Notes: generated from the sequence alone by a model not told the origin. A stretch of 64,000 nt of DNA from Synechococcus sp. CC9311 (GCF_000014585.1 NC_008319.1:1364001-1428000); one strand, 5' to 3'; positions 9,441-18,610 are shown, numbered from the stretch's first letter. A program made the numbers and translations.

Positions 9441-9621
9441 ATTGGTCTTAGATATCATCAAAATTTCGATCTGAAGTCCGCCCTCTCAGCAACGGGTGAT
9501 TAGAGTTATAGAATTCTTTAACTGGCCCATCTTTTAGGACTAATTGCAACTCTGGAGATCGAAACGGATGACCACCATCCAGGGACAGCTGATCCTTTAG
9601 ACATTGCCATATGGATAGCCA

Positions 9622-11328
9622 TTAGTCAGTTAACGCCGATTTAGGAGTCGTCGTCTGGTGAAAGATTTCAATGACCTCCTCCGCTAGGGGCTGGCTCTCT
9701 TCAGCAGGAATGACCACTTCGAGGTAAGCAGCTCCTTGATGAGCACTGATTGCGGCCAATGCTTGCTCCAGTTCCGCAACGGTTGCAGCCCGTCCACTCC
9801 ACCAATCCTTACAGCCAAGGGCAGCAGGAATGTTTGCGTAGTGCCAAGGGGGCAAATCGTTGTAAGCATGACCCGTTTCACTGATCAACGCCTCTATCCC
9901 GTGGAGACCATTGTTCAGAACGATCACTACAGGATTGACCCCAGTGAAGCCCATCACCCCGATCTCCTGCACGGTGAGCTGGTGGGCGCCATCACCGGTG
10001 ACCAAAACGACCCGACGCTCGGGTTCAGCTAAAGCGCATCCAAGAGCTGCCGGTGTGCCCCATCCGATTGATCCCCAGAGGGTTTGACTTTCCATAGTCA
10101 CGCCGTCCGGTAGTCGGATGGCGTTGAGTTTCAACAGGCATGTGCCTGTATCGGATAGCAACAGGTCGTTGGGGCGCAGAAATTGCTGCAAGCGGGGGTA
10201 GAAGCTTGCTGAATCGGTGGGTTGATCTGGCTCTCCAAGAAGGGGAAGCATGGGAGCGGGCCGTACTGGTCGATGCTCTCCCCAGTAAGAGAGGCGTTTC
10301 GACGATGTCTGAAAGCGTCTCGTTAGTCCTGCCAGGACATCACTGATGCTGACACTGGTGAACACCTGATGACCGGCTTGGACCCAGTCGGCATGCAAAG
10401 CAACGATTCGGTTGGGATCGAGTGACCCACTCCATAGGCCTGTGTTCAGATCCTCCAAAACCAGCCCCCCTATATCAACCACCAGATCGGCTTCCTCCAC
10501 AACGCTTTGCAGGGCAGCTGGGGTTGACCGACCGCCGTTGTACATCCCAAGGAAAGCGGGGTGTTGCTCACTGAGCAGTGCCTTGTCCATGGGTGTCGTT
10601 GCATAGGCCAGGCCAGAGGCCTTCAGGAATTCCTCGAATGCATTCACAAGACCGAAACGCTTGAGGGTGATTGTGGGGAGCACGACGGGACGTGATGCTG
10701 AGGCAATTCGTGACTCCAGGAGATCAAGTACAGCCTCAAGTTCCGCGGAAACACTGTCGTGTTGATCGATCACACCAAGAGGAGAACCCTGGATCGGCGT
10801 ACCGGTGATCGGCATGAGAGCCAGATCCATCGGAAAGGTGAGATAAGCAGGCCTGGATTGCTCCAGAGCTTTGTCAATCACCCGTTCCAATTCGATAACG
10901 GCGTTTTCGGGAGTGAGCCTGGCGCTGACACAACTTGCAGAAGCGGAGATGGCCTCGAAGCGGTCATAGTTTCGATCGCCAAGGGTGTGATGACAGATGA
11001 GTCCTTGTCGCACGATCCGAAGACTGGGAGTGCCAACCAGATGAAACACGGGCAGACGTTCAGCCATTGCTCCCATCAGGCCATTAAGAGCACTCAGTTC
11101 GCCCACTCCATAAGTGGTGCAGACGATGGCAGCTCCTCGACGGCGGGCGTAGCCATCAGCGGCGTAAGCCGCATTCAGTTCATTTGCTGATGGCACCCAT
11201 CTCAGACGGGGATGCACCTCCACCGCATCGTTGATTGGAAAGGAATAGTCACCCGGTACACCAAACACATGGCCGATACCGAGATCTGCTAAACGATCTA
11301 GGGCATACGTCACGACAGAAGGAGTCAT
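9622..11328 (-). CDS. thiamine-diphosphate 2-keto-acid decarboxylase (pyruvate/indolepyruvate type)
   Basis: 568 residues from the ATG at 11328. Catalytic residues fall where Zymomonas pyruvate decarboxylase has them: Glu50 in SANELNAAYAADGYAR and the His113-His114 pair in ICHHTLGD. The ThDP/Mg motif GDGAHQLTVQEIGVMGF ends in LNN at about 440-470. The enzyme decarboxylates a 2-keto acid to an aldehyde in the cytosol. Pyruvate, phenylpyruvate, indolepyruvate or branched-chain keto acids are all possible, so the name should stay generic. The start codon overlaps the TGA of an upstream 48-codon frame (TGATG), suggesting translational coupling. Confidence 0.87.
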   Translation of the reverse strand: MTPSVVTYALDRLADLGIGHVFGVPGDYSFPINDAVEVHPRLRWVPSANELNAAYAADGYARRRGAAIVCTTYGVGELSALNGLMGAMAERLPVFHLVGTPSLRIVRQGLICHHTLGDRNYDRFEAISASASCVSARLTPENAVIELERVIDKALEQSRPAYLTFPMDLALMPITGTPIQGSPLGVIDQHDSVSAELEAVLDLLESRIASASRPVVLPTITLKRFGLVNAFEEFLKASGLAYATTPMDKALLSEQHPAFLGMYNGGRSTPAALQSVVEEADLVVDIGGLVLEDLNTGLWSGSLDPNRIVALHADWVQAGHQVFTSVSISDVLAGLTRRFQTSSKRLSYWGEHRPVRPAPMLPLLGEPDQPTDSASFYPRLQQFLRPNDLLLSDTGTCLLKLNAIRLPDGVTMESQTLWGSIGWGTPAALGCALAEPERRVVLVTGDGAHQLTVQEIGVMGFTGVNPVVIVLNNGLHGIEALISETGHAYNDLPPWHYANIPAALGCKDWWSGRAATVAELEQALAAISAHQGAAYLEVVIPAEESQPLAEEVIEIFHQTTTPKSALTD

Positions 11329-11474
11329 CAAGCCGACATAAGGATCACTTCTTGAGTCTGATCGTGGTCATACCGGTAGGCCATGAGATAGCCCCCTATT
11401 CGGTATCGATGCAGACTTTCCATAGCGATGAACTGAGGCAGCTTTTTATGAATGGCCTTGGTGTTGGTGCCCAC
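11328..11474 (-). CDS. possible 48-residue small protein coupled to the decarboxylase
   Basis: A GTG-initiated frame of 48 codons ends in TGA at 11330-11328, whose last base is the first base of the decarboxylase ATG (TGATG). An internal ATG lies at codon 18. Composition is protein-like (IHKKLPQF, LHRYRIGGYLMAYRYDHD). No family is recognised; the basic-aromatic pattern faintly recalls RelE/ParE-type C-termini, but this is too weak to claim. The one-base overlap is the best evidence that it is translated. Confidence 0.38.
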   Translation of the reverse strand: MGTNTKAIHKKLPQFIAMESLHRYRIGGYLMAYRYDHDQTQEVILMSA

Positions 11475-11712
11475 GGTCTTGCGGCTGGTGCACTAAGAAA
11501 CCGAGCACTGCTTGGCATCAGCTTTATGCCGAATCGTGGAATCTGCCATTGAATTCTTGGCTACAGGCGGAATCAAACCAGGTGACCAACACTTGCCTAG
11601 GTGGACGCTGAAGCCACACAGGACTTCAAGCTGTCGTTGGTTTGAAGTTGTGAACCCTGAACTGTCTCCAGATTCTTGTGCGACTGATGTTGATTATGTT
11701 TCATCGGAATTT
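11475..11712. other. intergenic stretch
   Basis: This stretch lies between the anti-sigma factor gene's 3' end and the start of the coupled small ORF and decarboxylase. Nothing recognisable was seen; it should contain the decarboxylase promoter. Confidence 0.35.
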
Positions 11713-12426
11713 TTAGATTGCGCCGGTCAGCACAAGTTCGTCTGGTTGAGAATCCGACTCTTCGCGAGATGAAAGGGGGTCGAGGCTGATCAGCAGTTTT
11801 GTTGCTGATCCGGTGGGTTGTGGTGGGATGGTCATCACCACATTTCCTCCCTGATCCGGAAGAAAGTGAACGCAGCCTTTAACTCCTTCAGGCGTCACAG
11901 CCCAGAGGCGGTAAAGCCTTCCTTCAGGTGCCTGCGGTAATTGGTTCAAGGTGAGGAGGTTGCTTGCCTGACCAGGACGAATGAGAACCTCCCCATGGGC
12001 GTTTTGCATCTTTCCTGCTTTCGTGGCATGCAGCGCCACCATGTGGTCACCAGGATGTAGAGAGATTGCGGAAGTTTCTCTTCTCTCAGAAGCGATCTGC
12101 AGTTTGGATTGATATAGCTCACCGCCAGTAATAGCGAGGATCAGAAGTAAGGCTCCAATCAACCAGTTCTGGGGGTTGGAGGTGCTTTTTTTCTTCGACG
12201 AATTCAGAAGCCTGTCTCTTACTGCATCAGAAAGTGGCGGTGCAGAATGCTTCTCAATTCGGCTGTGTGTTGTTTTCAGTTTTTCGAGAAGAGTTTGATC
12301 TTCTGGTGAAAATGATTCAGTCGCCAAAGCTTTTTCCTCCTCGGGACTGAGGTTGCCCAGCACACTGCCGGCCAACAGTTCATCCCGTTTGCTGAATTCA
12401 TCGTTCGGTTGAGAGCGCGAAGTCAT
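11713..12426 (-). CDS. anti-sigma factor, RskA-like, single-pass membrane protein
   Basis: 237 residues. The N-terminal cytoplasmic part (about 1-85) is acidic/helical with NLSPEEEKAL typical of sigma-binding domains. One membrane helix (NWLIGALLLILAITGGELY) is followed by a periplasmic beta-rich RskA C-terminal domain with LYRLWAVTPEG. The H-x3-C-x2-C zinc motif of ZAS anti-sigma factors is absent, so redox sensing through bound zinc is unlikely; release by regulated proteolysis is the usual RskA mechanism. It lies two bases after the ECF sigma gene and is surely co-transcribed. Confidence 0.8.
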   Translation of the reverse strand: MTSRSQPNDEFSKRDELLAGSVLGNLSPEEEKALATESFSPEDQTLLEKLKTTHSRIEKHSAPPLSDAVRDRLLNSSKKKSTSNPQNWLIGALLLILAITGGELYQSKLQIASERRETSAISLHPGDHMVALHATKAGKMQNAHGEVLIRPGQASNLLTLNQLPQAPEGRLYRLWAVTPEGVKGCVHFLPDQGGNVVMTIPPQPTGSATKLLISLDPLSSREESDSQPDELVLTGAI

Positions 12427-12428
12427 TG

Positions 12429-12980
12429 TTAGTTTTCCTCTTGTGATGAAAGTGCATTACGGAGTTTGAGCAATGCCCGACGACTGATCGTCTTAACTGT
12501 TCCCAGTGGCAGATGTAGCGATTCTGCAATGTTGCTTTGACTGATGTCTTGGTGATAATTCATGGCAAGGATCTGTTGTTCACGTGATGAGAGCTGAGCC
12601 AGGGCCCGTTCAAGTTGGTATCGGGCATCAACTGACTGGAGATCCATAGGATCTTGCTGAGAGTGAGCTGGCCGGAATCGTTCGAGGATTCGGCGACGAT
12701 TGCGATGTTTGTTAATTCTGTTGATGCCCATCGATCGGGTCAGCAGCAAAAGGTACTGACGGATTTCCCCACGATTCGAATCGAAGCCCCCACGTTGCAA
12801 GCGTAAGAAGACATCGTGAGTGAGATCTTCAGCCTCCTGTCGCTGTGAGAGAAGGCTGAAGGCGAGCCGATGCACAGCTGCTGAATGTTCGTCGTAGAGG
12901 AGGGCTAGCTCCTCTGGACTAATGGCTTCATGAGAGCTCACGTGTGACCCTGCAGCACCAGATCCTGGAACCCAGTCCAA
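12429..12980 (-). CDS. ECF (group 4) RNA polymerase sigma factor
   Basis: 183 residues with region 2 at about 25-95 (QRQEAEDLTHDVFLRL is the conserved region 2.2-type segment) and region 4 at about 125-175 (LSSREQQILAMNYHQDISQS, then the helix-turn-helix LPLGTVKTISRRAL). No region 1.1 or 3, as usual for ECF factors. Its first 43 bases overlap the 3' end of the ccdA gene, and the anti-sigma gene follows at once. It should direct polymerase to a stress regulon that likely includes this operon. Confidence 0.88.
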   Translation of the reverse strand: MDWVPGSGAAGSHVSSHEAISPEELALLYDEHSAAVHRLAFSLLSQRQEAEDLTHDVFLRLQRGGFDSNRGEIRQYLLLLTRSMGINRINKHRNRRRILERFRPAHSQQDPMDLQSVDARYQLERALAQLSSREQQILAMNYHQDISQSNIAESLHLPLGTVKTISRRALLKLRNALSSQEEN

Positions 12981-13786
12981 AGGTAGATCCCACCAAATGT
13001 CAGCAGAACCATGGCACTGATTCCCGTGATCTGATCACCTCGTTTGAGCAGCTGGCGGCGAAGACCACCGAGTTCAACACCTAACCCTGCTAGCAAAATC
13101 ACCATGCTGTATCCAATGGCATACAAGACCATTGCTGCGACTGCCAAAGGTGGGGAGCTTGTGGCTGCAGATGCACTGAGTACGGCGGCAAGAACAGGGC
13201 TTGCGCAGGGAGATGTGACCAAAGCGAAGGTAAATCCAATCAAGAAAGGACCTGCAGGGACCCTGTTGATCAATCCCGGCGCAGCAATGGCTCCAATGTC
13301 TAGGCGATGCCAGGGAAACCGTGGTCCCCAACCTTTCAACTGCAAAGCCATGGCGATCACGATCACGCCTGCAGTGATGAACAATCCACCTCGGTAATCA
13401 ATGATTAGTGCTCCTGCCAAGGATGTGAACAATCCAAGAATGCTGTAGGCCGTCACCACTCCAAGGCTGAACTGGATCACCTTGCCAGGGTTCGGGCGTT
13501 GCTGCTTTTGAGCACCCAGATAAGAGAGCTGTACGGGGAGCAACGCGAGCACGCAGGGAGACACACTGGCAATCAATCCGCCTCCGAAGGCCAGCGCTGG
13601 CAAACCCAAAACAGCCCAGTCATTTGTTCCAGTCCAACGTGTGAGCCAGTCGGCATAGCTCTGACTGACGGACAGAACAGCTGACTCAAGCTGTCCTGCA
13701 GAAACGACAACGACCGCTGCGGTCAGGACGAGAACTAAGAGTGGTGCGCGGCGTGATATCCAGTGATTTTTGCTGAAAGTTGACAT
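12938..13786 (-). CDS. ccdA: CcdA/DsbD-type thiol-disulfide transmembrane transporter
   Basis: 282 residues with an N-terminal membrane segment plus the six-helix DsbD core. The two redox cysteines lie in the symmetric motifs SVSPCVLALLPVQ (about residue 77) and TSPCASPVLAAVL (about 190). It carries reducing equivalents from cytoplasmic thioredoxin across the membrane, to c-type cytochrome maturation or to other exported thiol proteins. The gene starts 6 bases after the thioredoxin-like gene and overlaps the sigma factor gene, forming one unit. Confidence 0.86.
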   Translation of the reverse strand: MSTFSKNHWISRRAPLLVLVLTAAVVVVSAGQLESAVLSVSQSYADWLTRWTGTNDWAVLGLPALAFGGGLIASVSPCVLALLPVQLSYLGAQKQQRPNPGKVIQFSLGVVTAYSILGLFTSLAGALIIDYRGGLFITAGVIVIAMALQLKGWGPRFPWHRLDIGAIAAPGLINRVPAGPFLIGFTFALVTSPCASPVLAAVLSASAATSSPPLAVAAMVLYAIGYSMVILLAGLGVELGGLRRQLLKRGDQITGISAMVLLTFGGIYLWTGFQDLVLQGHT

Positions 13787-13792
13787 TTCCCC

Positions 13793-14314
13793 TCAGCGAC
13801 CAATCATGGAACGAGTTTTCTTGATGGCCTGGAGGTAAGGATCAAGCTTGGGCTGCGCACGGAACGTTTTGACTACAGCACCGGTTTCTGGATTGAAGAT
13901 GCTCACCAAACTGGTTTGACTCCGATTGCTTTTAAAGAATTGGCCTAGGCCGAGTTTCTGTGCTCGAGCAGCTGAGTTCTGAGCAGCAGTGGAGTTTGAG
14001 ACATCGAATCGCACCCAGTGCACTGTGTTCCCTTCTTTTTGGCGTAGGGAGTTCAGGACCGGCTTGATTTTCTGGCAAGCGCTGCACCAAGTTGCATATA
14101 CCTCAACCATCACTGGTTTCCCTTGTAGAGACGTGGCGAGAGGGCTTGCTGCTTTTGCTGGTTTTAAGAGAGAGAGCGCCACGGGTGTTTCTGGAAGTGG
14201 TGCCAGAGTTGCAGCGATAGGAACAAAAGCAGCACCCAGCAGGGTGATGACCAAAGCACGTTGTTTCAAAGTGAGAGTTGAATCACTGGATATCCATACC
14301 GGCCGAGTGCTCAA
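13793..14314 (-). CDS. membrane-anchored thioredoxin-like protein
   Basis: 173 residues with an N-terminal uncleaved signal/anchor (about 17-40) and a thioredoxin fold carrying the active site YATWCSACQKIKP, a WCxxC motif at about 80-84. It most likely faces the lumen or periplasm and receives electrons from the CcdA protein encoded next. The gene is the first of four tightly packed genes (thioredoxin, ccdA, sigma, anti-sigma). It is similar to HCF164/TxlA-type proteins of the cytochrome-assembly route; a specific target is not shown. Confidence 0.82.
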   Translation of the reverse strand: MSTRPVWISSDSTLTLKQRALVITLLGAAFVPIAATLAPLPETPVALSLLKPAKAASPLATSLQGKPVMVEVYATWCSACQKIKPVLNSLRQKEGNTVHWVRFDVSNSTAAQNSAARAQKLGLGQFFKSNRSQTSLVSIFNPETGAVVKTFRAQPKLDPYLQAIKKTRSMIGR

Positions 14315-14399
14315 TCGGATTCAAAAAAGAGCAAAGTTCATCCCAACACCAGCTAAGAGCCCCCTGCAAAGCAACTGACGTTCAAAAGATGGACTTTTC

Positions 14400-15236
14400 T
14401 CAAGTGGGGTCCAAATTTGAACGTATACGGCTATTTAGTAACAACGCAAGCAAGAAACCTAGAAACTGAACCATCACCACTGAAGGTCCTGAAGGAAGAT
14501 TTGATAAACCTGAAAACAAAAGTCCTAGCAAGGCACACCCACCACCAATAGCAGATGAAATCATCACATAAACAGGAAAACTTCGGCTAAGTAGTTTACC
14601 AGCACAAGCAGGAATCACAACAAAGGCTGAAATAAGCAAAACACCTACTGCTTTAATTGATATCGCAACAACAACTGCTAAAAGAATGATAAATGCTAAA
14701 CCATGCCAACGGGTACGAACTCCCATCGCACCCGCCAAATCTTGATTGAGTGTGAGCAATACTTGAGCCCGCATACTGAGACCTAGATAGATCACACTTG
14801 CAATAAGGAAACCCGCAATAACAACAACATCAAGCCGACTAATCCCGAGGATGTCCCCAAACAACAGCTGTTGAATTCCTCCACGGTAGGTGTCTACACG
14901 GCTGAGCGCCAAGATTGCTATTGCCAATGAACTTGAATAAACAATGTTCAACAGGGCATCCGTGGGAAGAGCGCTGCGCTCGACCAGCTGACTGACAAGC
15001 AATGCGAACAAAACAGCAAAAGGAATCAACACAAGGGTGGGATTCACACCAAGCAAAATGCCTAAAGTGATTCCTAACAGTGATGAATGGCCTAAGGCAT
15101 CGCTGAAAAAGGACAGCTGCCGAAGAACGGCAAAGCTGCCGAGTACTCCGCCAAGGGCACCAGTCAACATGCCGCCGAGCAAGGCGCGTTGCATAAACGG
15201 CTCAGACAGGAGGCTTAAAAAATCGACTTCAGCCAT
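14400..15236 (-). CDS. znuB: zinc ABC transporter permease
   Basis: 278 residues, mostly hydrophobic, with eight or nine membrane helices and the ABC-3 family pattern (LGGMLTGALGGVLGSFAVLR near the N-terminus, DALGHSSLLGITLG, VRTRWHGL). This is the inner-membrane channel of a Zn/Mn-type importer. The start overlaps the end of the ATPase gene by 8 bases. It is the last gene of the znuACB order. Zinc rather than manganese is inferred from the His-rich binding protein and the operator upstream of porin A. Confidence 0.87.
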   Translation of the reverse strand: MAEVDFLSLLSEPFMQRALLGGMLTGALGGVLGSFAVLRQLSFFSDALGHSSLLGITLGILLGVNPTLVLIPFAVLFALLVSQLVERSALPTDALLNIVYSSSLAIAILALSRVDTYRGGIQQLLFGDILGISRLDVVVIAGFLIASVIYLGLSMRAQVLLTLNQDLAGAMGVRTRWHGLAFIILLAVVVAISIKAVGVLLISAFVVIPACAGKLLSRSFPVYVMISSAIGGGCALLGLLFSGLSNLPSGPSVVMVQFLGFLLALLLNSRIRSNLDPT

Positions 15237-16008
15237 AGATCTGTTGGCGCTGAGACGCCATATTCAGCCCATATAGCTCGCCCACACGCTCCTCACTGAG
15301 GGTTGCCTCAGGACTACCACTGCAGCGCAAACTTCGGTTTAAGCAAAGCACCTGATCGCTGCTTCGACGAACCATCTCAAGGTCGTGAGACACCTGCAAG
15401 ACAGTCCAGCCTTCCTGACGGCGTAATTCCAGTAGTTGTTGTTGAAACTGCTCATTGGAATGAACATCTAAACCTGCTTGCGCTTCATCAAGCACCAGCA
15501 ATCGTCGAGGACGAACCAGACAAAAAGCCAGCAGCACCCGTTTCAGCTGTCCACCAGAAAGCTCTGTCAACAGGCGATTGCGTAGATCACAGGTTTGAGT
15601 TCGCTCCAAAGCCGTAAACACGGCTTCCATTCTCTGTTTTCCTGAACTCCAGGGCAGGCGGGGCCCTGGCAAATCAAACCCGAAGCCCACAAACTCAGCA
15701 ACAGAGAGAGGCAATAAACCTTGAACCACAAGGTTTTGTGGAACATAAGCGATCTGGGCACGTACAGAACGCGGCAAAGAACCATGTGCATCAAGGGGCT
15801 GACCCAACAACTCAACACGACCAGACGCGTGAGGAAGCAGCCCTAACAAAGCGGAAACAAGCGTGCTCTTTCCTGCTCCATTAGGACCAACGAGGGCCGT
15901 GTCACTTTCAGCGGGGAGGGCAAATGAAACGCCCTCTACTGCCAAACGTCCGGAACGTTCGACGCTGAGATCATGAACCGTTAGGACTGCTTCTTTCACA
16001 CTCATCAC
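15229..16008 (-). CDS. znuC: zinc ABC transporter ATP-binding protein
   Basis: 259 residues with Walker A GPNGAGKST, signature LSGGQLKRVLLAF, Walker B LLVLDEAQAGLD and H-loop VSHD. This is the nucleotide-binding subunit energising metal import through the permease encoded next. Its ATG overlaps the stop of the binding-protein gene by one base and its end overlaps the permease start by 8 bases, so the three genes are translated from one message. Confidence 0.87.
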   Translation of the reverse strand: MMSVKEAVLTVHDLSVERSGRLAVEGVSFALPAESDTALVGPNGAGKSTLVSALLGLLPHASGRVELLGQPLDAHGSLPRSVRAQIAYVPQNLVVQGLLPLSVAEFVGFGFDLPGPRLPWSSGKQRMEAVFTALERTQTCDLRNRLLTELSGGQLKRVLLAFCLVRPRRLLVLDEAQAGLDVHSNEQFQQQLLELRRQEGWTVLQVSHDLEMVRRSSDQVLCLNRSLRCSGSPEATLSEERVGELYGLNMASQRQQIYG

Positions 16009-16991
16009 TAGACGCCGAAAGCCTTGATGAGAGAGGCCACGTTGTTCTTCATCACCTTAAAATACGTATCGGGTTGTTTCGACGCTTCTTCCGAACCAGT
16101 TTCCAGTGGGTCAAAGGTCACCACATTGACTCCAAGATCCTCTGCTACAGCGTTAAAAGAGCGAGCACCTTCCTGGGGTTCACTCAGCAGAGCCTTGAGC
16201 TGAGACCGCTCCACTTGATTGGACACTCGTTGGAGATCCGCTGGAGTGGGGTTCATCTCGGGAACGTCAACGACAAACTCAGCTTTGATGTCATAACGCT
16301 CTGCGAAATAGGGAGCAAAGTCATGGAAGGCGATGAAGGTCTGGCCACGAAAAGGCTTGAGCTGGGTGGCAAAGGTTGCATTCAACTCCTTCAGCTGATC
16401 GCTATATGCTGCCGCCCGTTGCATATAACCGTCAGCGCAATCTGGATCGGCCTTCACCAAACCATCACGGATGTTTTCGACCTGTTGGACAGCGCGTAGT
16501 GGATCTAACCAGATGTGTGGATTGACCTCACCATGATCACCACCATGATCACCACCATGATGGTGATGATGATGACCTCCCTCCTCCTCAGCCGACTGAA
16601 TCACAGCTACACCGCGACTGGTGTCAATCACCTGAAGCGTGTCGTTCTCAGCTGAGTCGGTCAATTTTTCAAGAAAATATTCGATACCCAAACCATTCTT
16701 AACCAAGACAGCAGCATTACTTAGAGCAGCGATATCAGATGGTGTGGCCTGAAAATCATGGGGGCCAAGATTAGGTGGAATCAGTGCCGTAACAGTGGCA
16801 CATTCACCCGCAACCGCTTCCGTAAAAAGAGTGATCGGCAAAAACGTTGTCACAACATTTAGTTTGGATTGATCACTGGCGCCATCTGATTTTTGTGGAG
16901 TGCCACAGGAAACGAGAGCCGCCATAAGCAGCAGAGCTCCTGGGATAGAAAAAAAGATTTTGGAACGAAAGGACGTAGGCAATAAAGACAT
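16008..16991 (-). CDS. znuA: zinc-binding periplasmic lipoprotein of the ABC importer
   Basis: 327 residues. Lipobox ALVSC gives a lipidated Cys29. Cluster A-I (ZnuA/MntA) features: His78 in GPHDF, a mobile loop with six consecutive histidines at 140-145 plus His149 and His153, His159 in NPHIWLDP, and FIAFHDFAPYFAERY. The His/Asp loop is characteristic of zinc-specific members. It binds Zn2+ in the periplasm and delivers it to ZnuB. The ATG lies only 37 bases after the stop of porin A, with no visible promoter or terminator between, so it probably shares the porin transcript and its Fur/Zur-type operator. Confidence 0.9.
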   Translation of the reverse strand: MSLLPTSFRSKIFFSIPGALLLMAALVSCGTPQKSDGASDQSKLNVVTTFLPITLFTEAVAGECATVTALIPPNLGPHDFQATPSDIAALSNAAVLVKNGLGIEYFLEKLTDSAENDTLQVIDTSRGVAVIQSAEEEGGHHHHHHGGDHGGDHGEVNPHIWLDPLRAVQQVENIRDGLVKADPDCADGYMQRAAAYSDQLKELNATFATQLKPFRGQTFIAFHDFAPYFAERYDIKAEFVVDVPEMNPTPADLQRVSNQVERSQLKALLSEPQEGARSFNAVAEDLGVNVVTFDPLETGSEEASKQPDTYFKVMKNNVASLIKAFGV

Positions 16992-18605
16992 AACAGAATA
17001 ACGAACAGAAATGTATGTAAAAAGTGTCTTAGAATTTGAAGGTTGTTTTTACCAATCCACCAAGCTGACTTAAAGTATCATCGCCACCATTTAGATCAGT
17101 ATTCTGACCTTCAGGACGACTTAAATAGAACAATGCGGGCGTAACGCTAATGTTGTCAGTGACCTGGAATTGATACCACCATTCCCATACATAGTTGCCA
17201 TCTGCAGGAACTTCATCGCCCTTCAAATCTGTAGCAAATACGGGTTGACCTACGGCCATGCCTGCATTGTTGCCCTTCAGGAAGACGTCACTCCATTCCA
17301 AGCCAAGATTCCATGATTGACTTGTTGTGACATCACCAACATTCTTAGCATATAAAGCATTGTATCCATATCCTGCAGAGATTGATGGAATCCAACCACT
17401 CTCTTGTGGCTGCCAAGAGCCGCCAATACCCCAAGCATTCATAAAGGCTTTTCGGCCAGAAAAGTAGTTGTCTGCAGCGAATGTAGTGCCGAATCCACCA
17501 ACTAATTCAGATGGACTTTGAACGCCTGACCAAATAGCGGCAATGTTCCAGTTTTCTGATTCATAAGCAAGTTGTACCGTGCCTGAAGCCTCAGAGAATT
17601 CAGTTCCTATACCACCAGCATTAGGGTCTGAACTCGAACCTTGAGCAGCAACATAATTTGCAGAGATACTGAAACCGCTATCAGTAGACCAACTAACACC
17701 GGCTCCTGGTCCCAGGTTTTTGTTGTAAGCAGCTGGAGCACCATTGAGGGTTGTGACATCCAAGATTGGATCACTTGGATAAGCACTAGGCCAAACAGCA
17801 AGCATGTCTTCCTGACCAACACGGGCTCCAAGCGTGAAAGTCAGCGAGTTAGCGACGGGGAATTGATAGTAAAGCTTGTCGATACCAACAGAGTTGGCAC
17901 CAGAATCTTCCTGAAATGCTGTTTCTAGGGTTGATAAGCCGTTTGGATTGCCACCGAATACAGAGTTCTCACCAAAATTGCCTGACCTTAAGATTGTAAT
18001 TAATAAATCTTTTCCAGTGAAACTAGTTTCAAGGCTTAATTGGAGGTCATAATTAAATGTAGTGGCACCAAAGTCTCTGTTCGCAGGATCGGCTTTCGAT
18101 TTGGTTCCAGAAAAATTATTCGCACCAACAACAAACGTTGCCAATCCAGAAAGCTTGGTGGTGGTGGAGAACTGAGTTGCTTCCAGTTCACCAACGCGGG
18201 CTTCAAGTCCGTCAACACGGCCCTTGAGGATGGCGAGTTCCTTTTCGAACTCCTTCATCAGGCGCTTCAGCTCGTCGGTCACTTCGGTGACGCGGTCGAG
18301 ACAGGCGTTCAACAGAGCAGCCGCTTCAAAGCGGGTCATTGCCCTGTTACCGCGGTAGGTGCCGTTGGGGTAACCGGCCACACAGCCGTAGCGCTCGATC
18401 AGGTTGCTAAGAGCCTGATAAGCCCAATCGGTTGGGTAAACGTCAGAAAACTGAGTGATGCTGGTGACTTGCTCGCCAGAGGCGGCGTAGTCAGACACAC
18501 CATTGATATTGAGCTCAGTGGCGTTTGCAGCCAAAGGTGCCAAAAGGCCCAATGCAGCTGGAGCCACCAACAGTTGTTGGAAAAGTTTCAAAACGGGCCT
18601 CACAC
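16981..18605. repeat. tandem duplication, copy A (porin + start of znuA)
   Basis: Copy A repeats copy B (18721-20345) at an offset of exactly 1740 bases. By eye the two are identical from 16981 to 18533 and differ at only a few positions up to about 18605. The left edge lies inside znuA (its first 11 bases are in the repeat) and the right edge is just upstream of the porin start. Confidence 0.93.
17029..18603 (-). CDS. SLH-domain outer-membrane porin, copy A
   Basis: 524 residues from GTG; TTG at 18591 would give the usual picocyanobacterial start KLFQQLLVAPAALG. A signal peptide ends at ANA-TE. An SLH domain (about 45-100, FSDVYPTDWAYQALSNLIER) binds the cell wall, a coiled coil follows (about 105-140, ELKRLMKEFEKELAILKGRV), and the remainder is an OprB-type beta-barrel ending in KTTFKF with a terminal Phe for outer-membrane insertion. 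The context (operator at 18618-18636, znuABC 37 bases downstream) suggests zinc passage, but substrate selectivity is not shown. The mature protein is identical to copy B. Confidence 0.9.
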   Translation of the reverse strand: MRPVLKLFQQLLVAPAALGLLAPLAANATELNINGVSDYAASGEQVTSITQFSDVYPTDWAYQALSNLIERYGCVAGYPNGTYRGNRAMTRFEAAALLNACLDRVTEVTDELKRLMKEFEKELAILKGRVDGLEARVGELEATQFSTTTKLSGLATFVVGANNFSGTKSKADPANRDFGATTFNYDLQLSLETSFTGKDLLITILRSGNFGENSVFGGNPNGLSTLETAFQEDSGANSVGIDKLYYQFPVANSLTFTLGARVGQEDMLAVWPSAYPSDPILDVTTLNGAPAAYNKNLGPGAGVSWSTDSGFSISANYVAAQGSSSDPNAGGIGTEFSEASGTVQLAYESENWNIAAIWSGVQSPSELVGGFGTTFAADNYFSGRKAFMNAWGIGGSWQPQESGWIPSISAGYGYNALYAKNVGDVTTSQSWNLGLEWSDVFLKGNNAGMAVGQPVFATDLKGDEVPADGNYVWEWWYQFQVTDNISVTPALFYLSRPEGQNTDLNGGDDTLSQLGGLVKTTFKF

Positions 18606-18610
18606 GGAAA

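Larger units (their letters stand above)
8838..9621. other. decayed intergenic region
   Basis: 784 bases holding a micro-ORF (8906-9004), an inverted repeat (GAAAATC / GATTTTC arms within 9006-9030), a Fur/Zur-type palindrome (9089-9105), a short GGTAGT triplication near 9162-9180 and a decayed fragment of a DUF4336 gene (9268-9440). The rest shows nothing. Confidence 0.5.
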
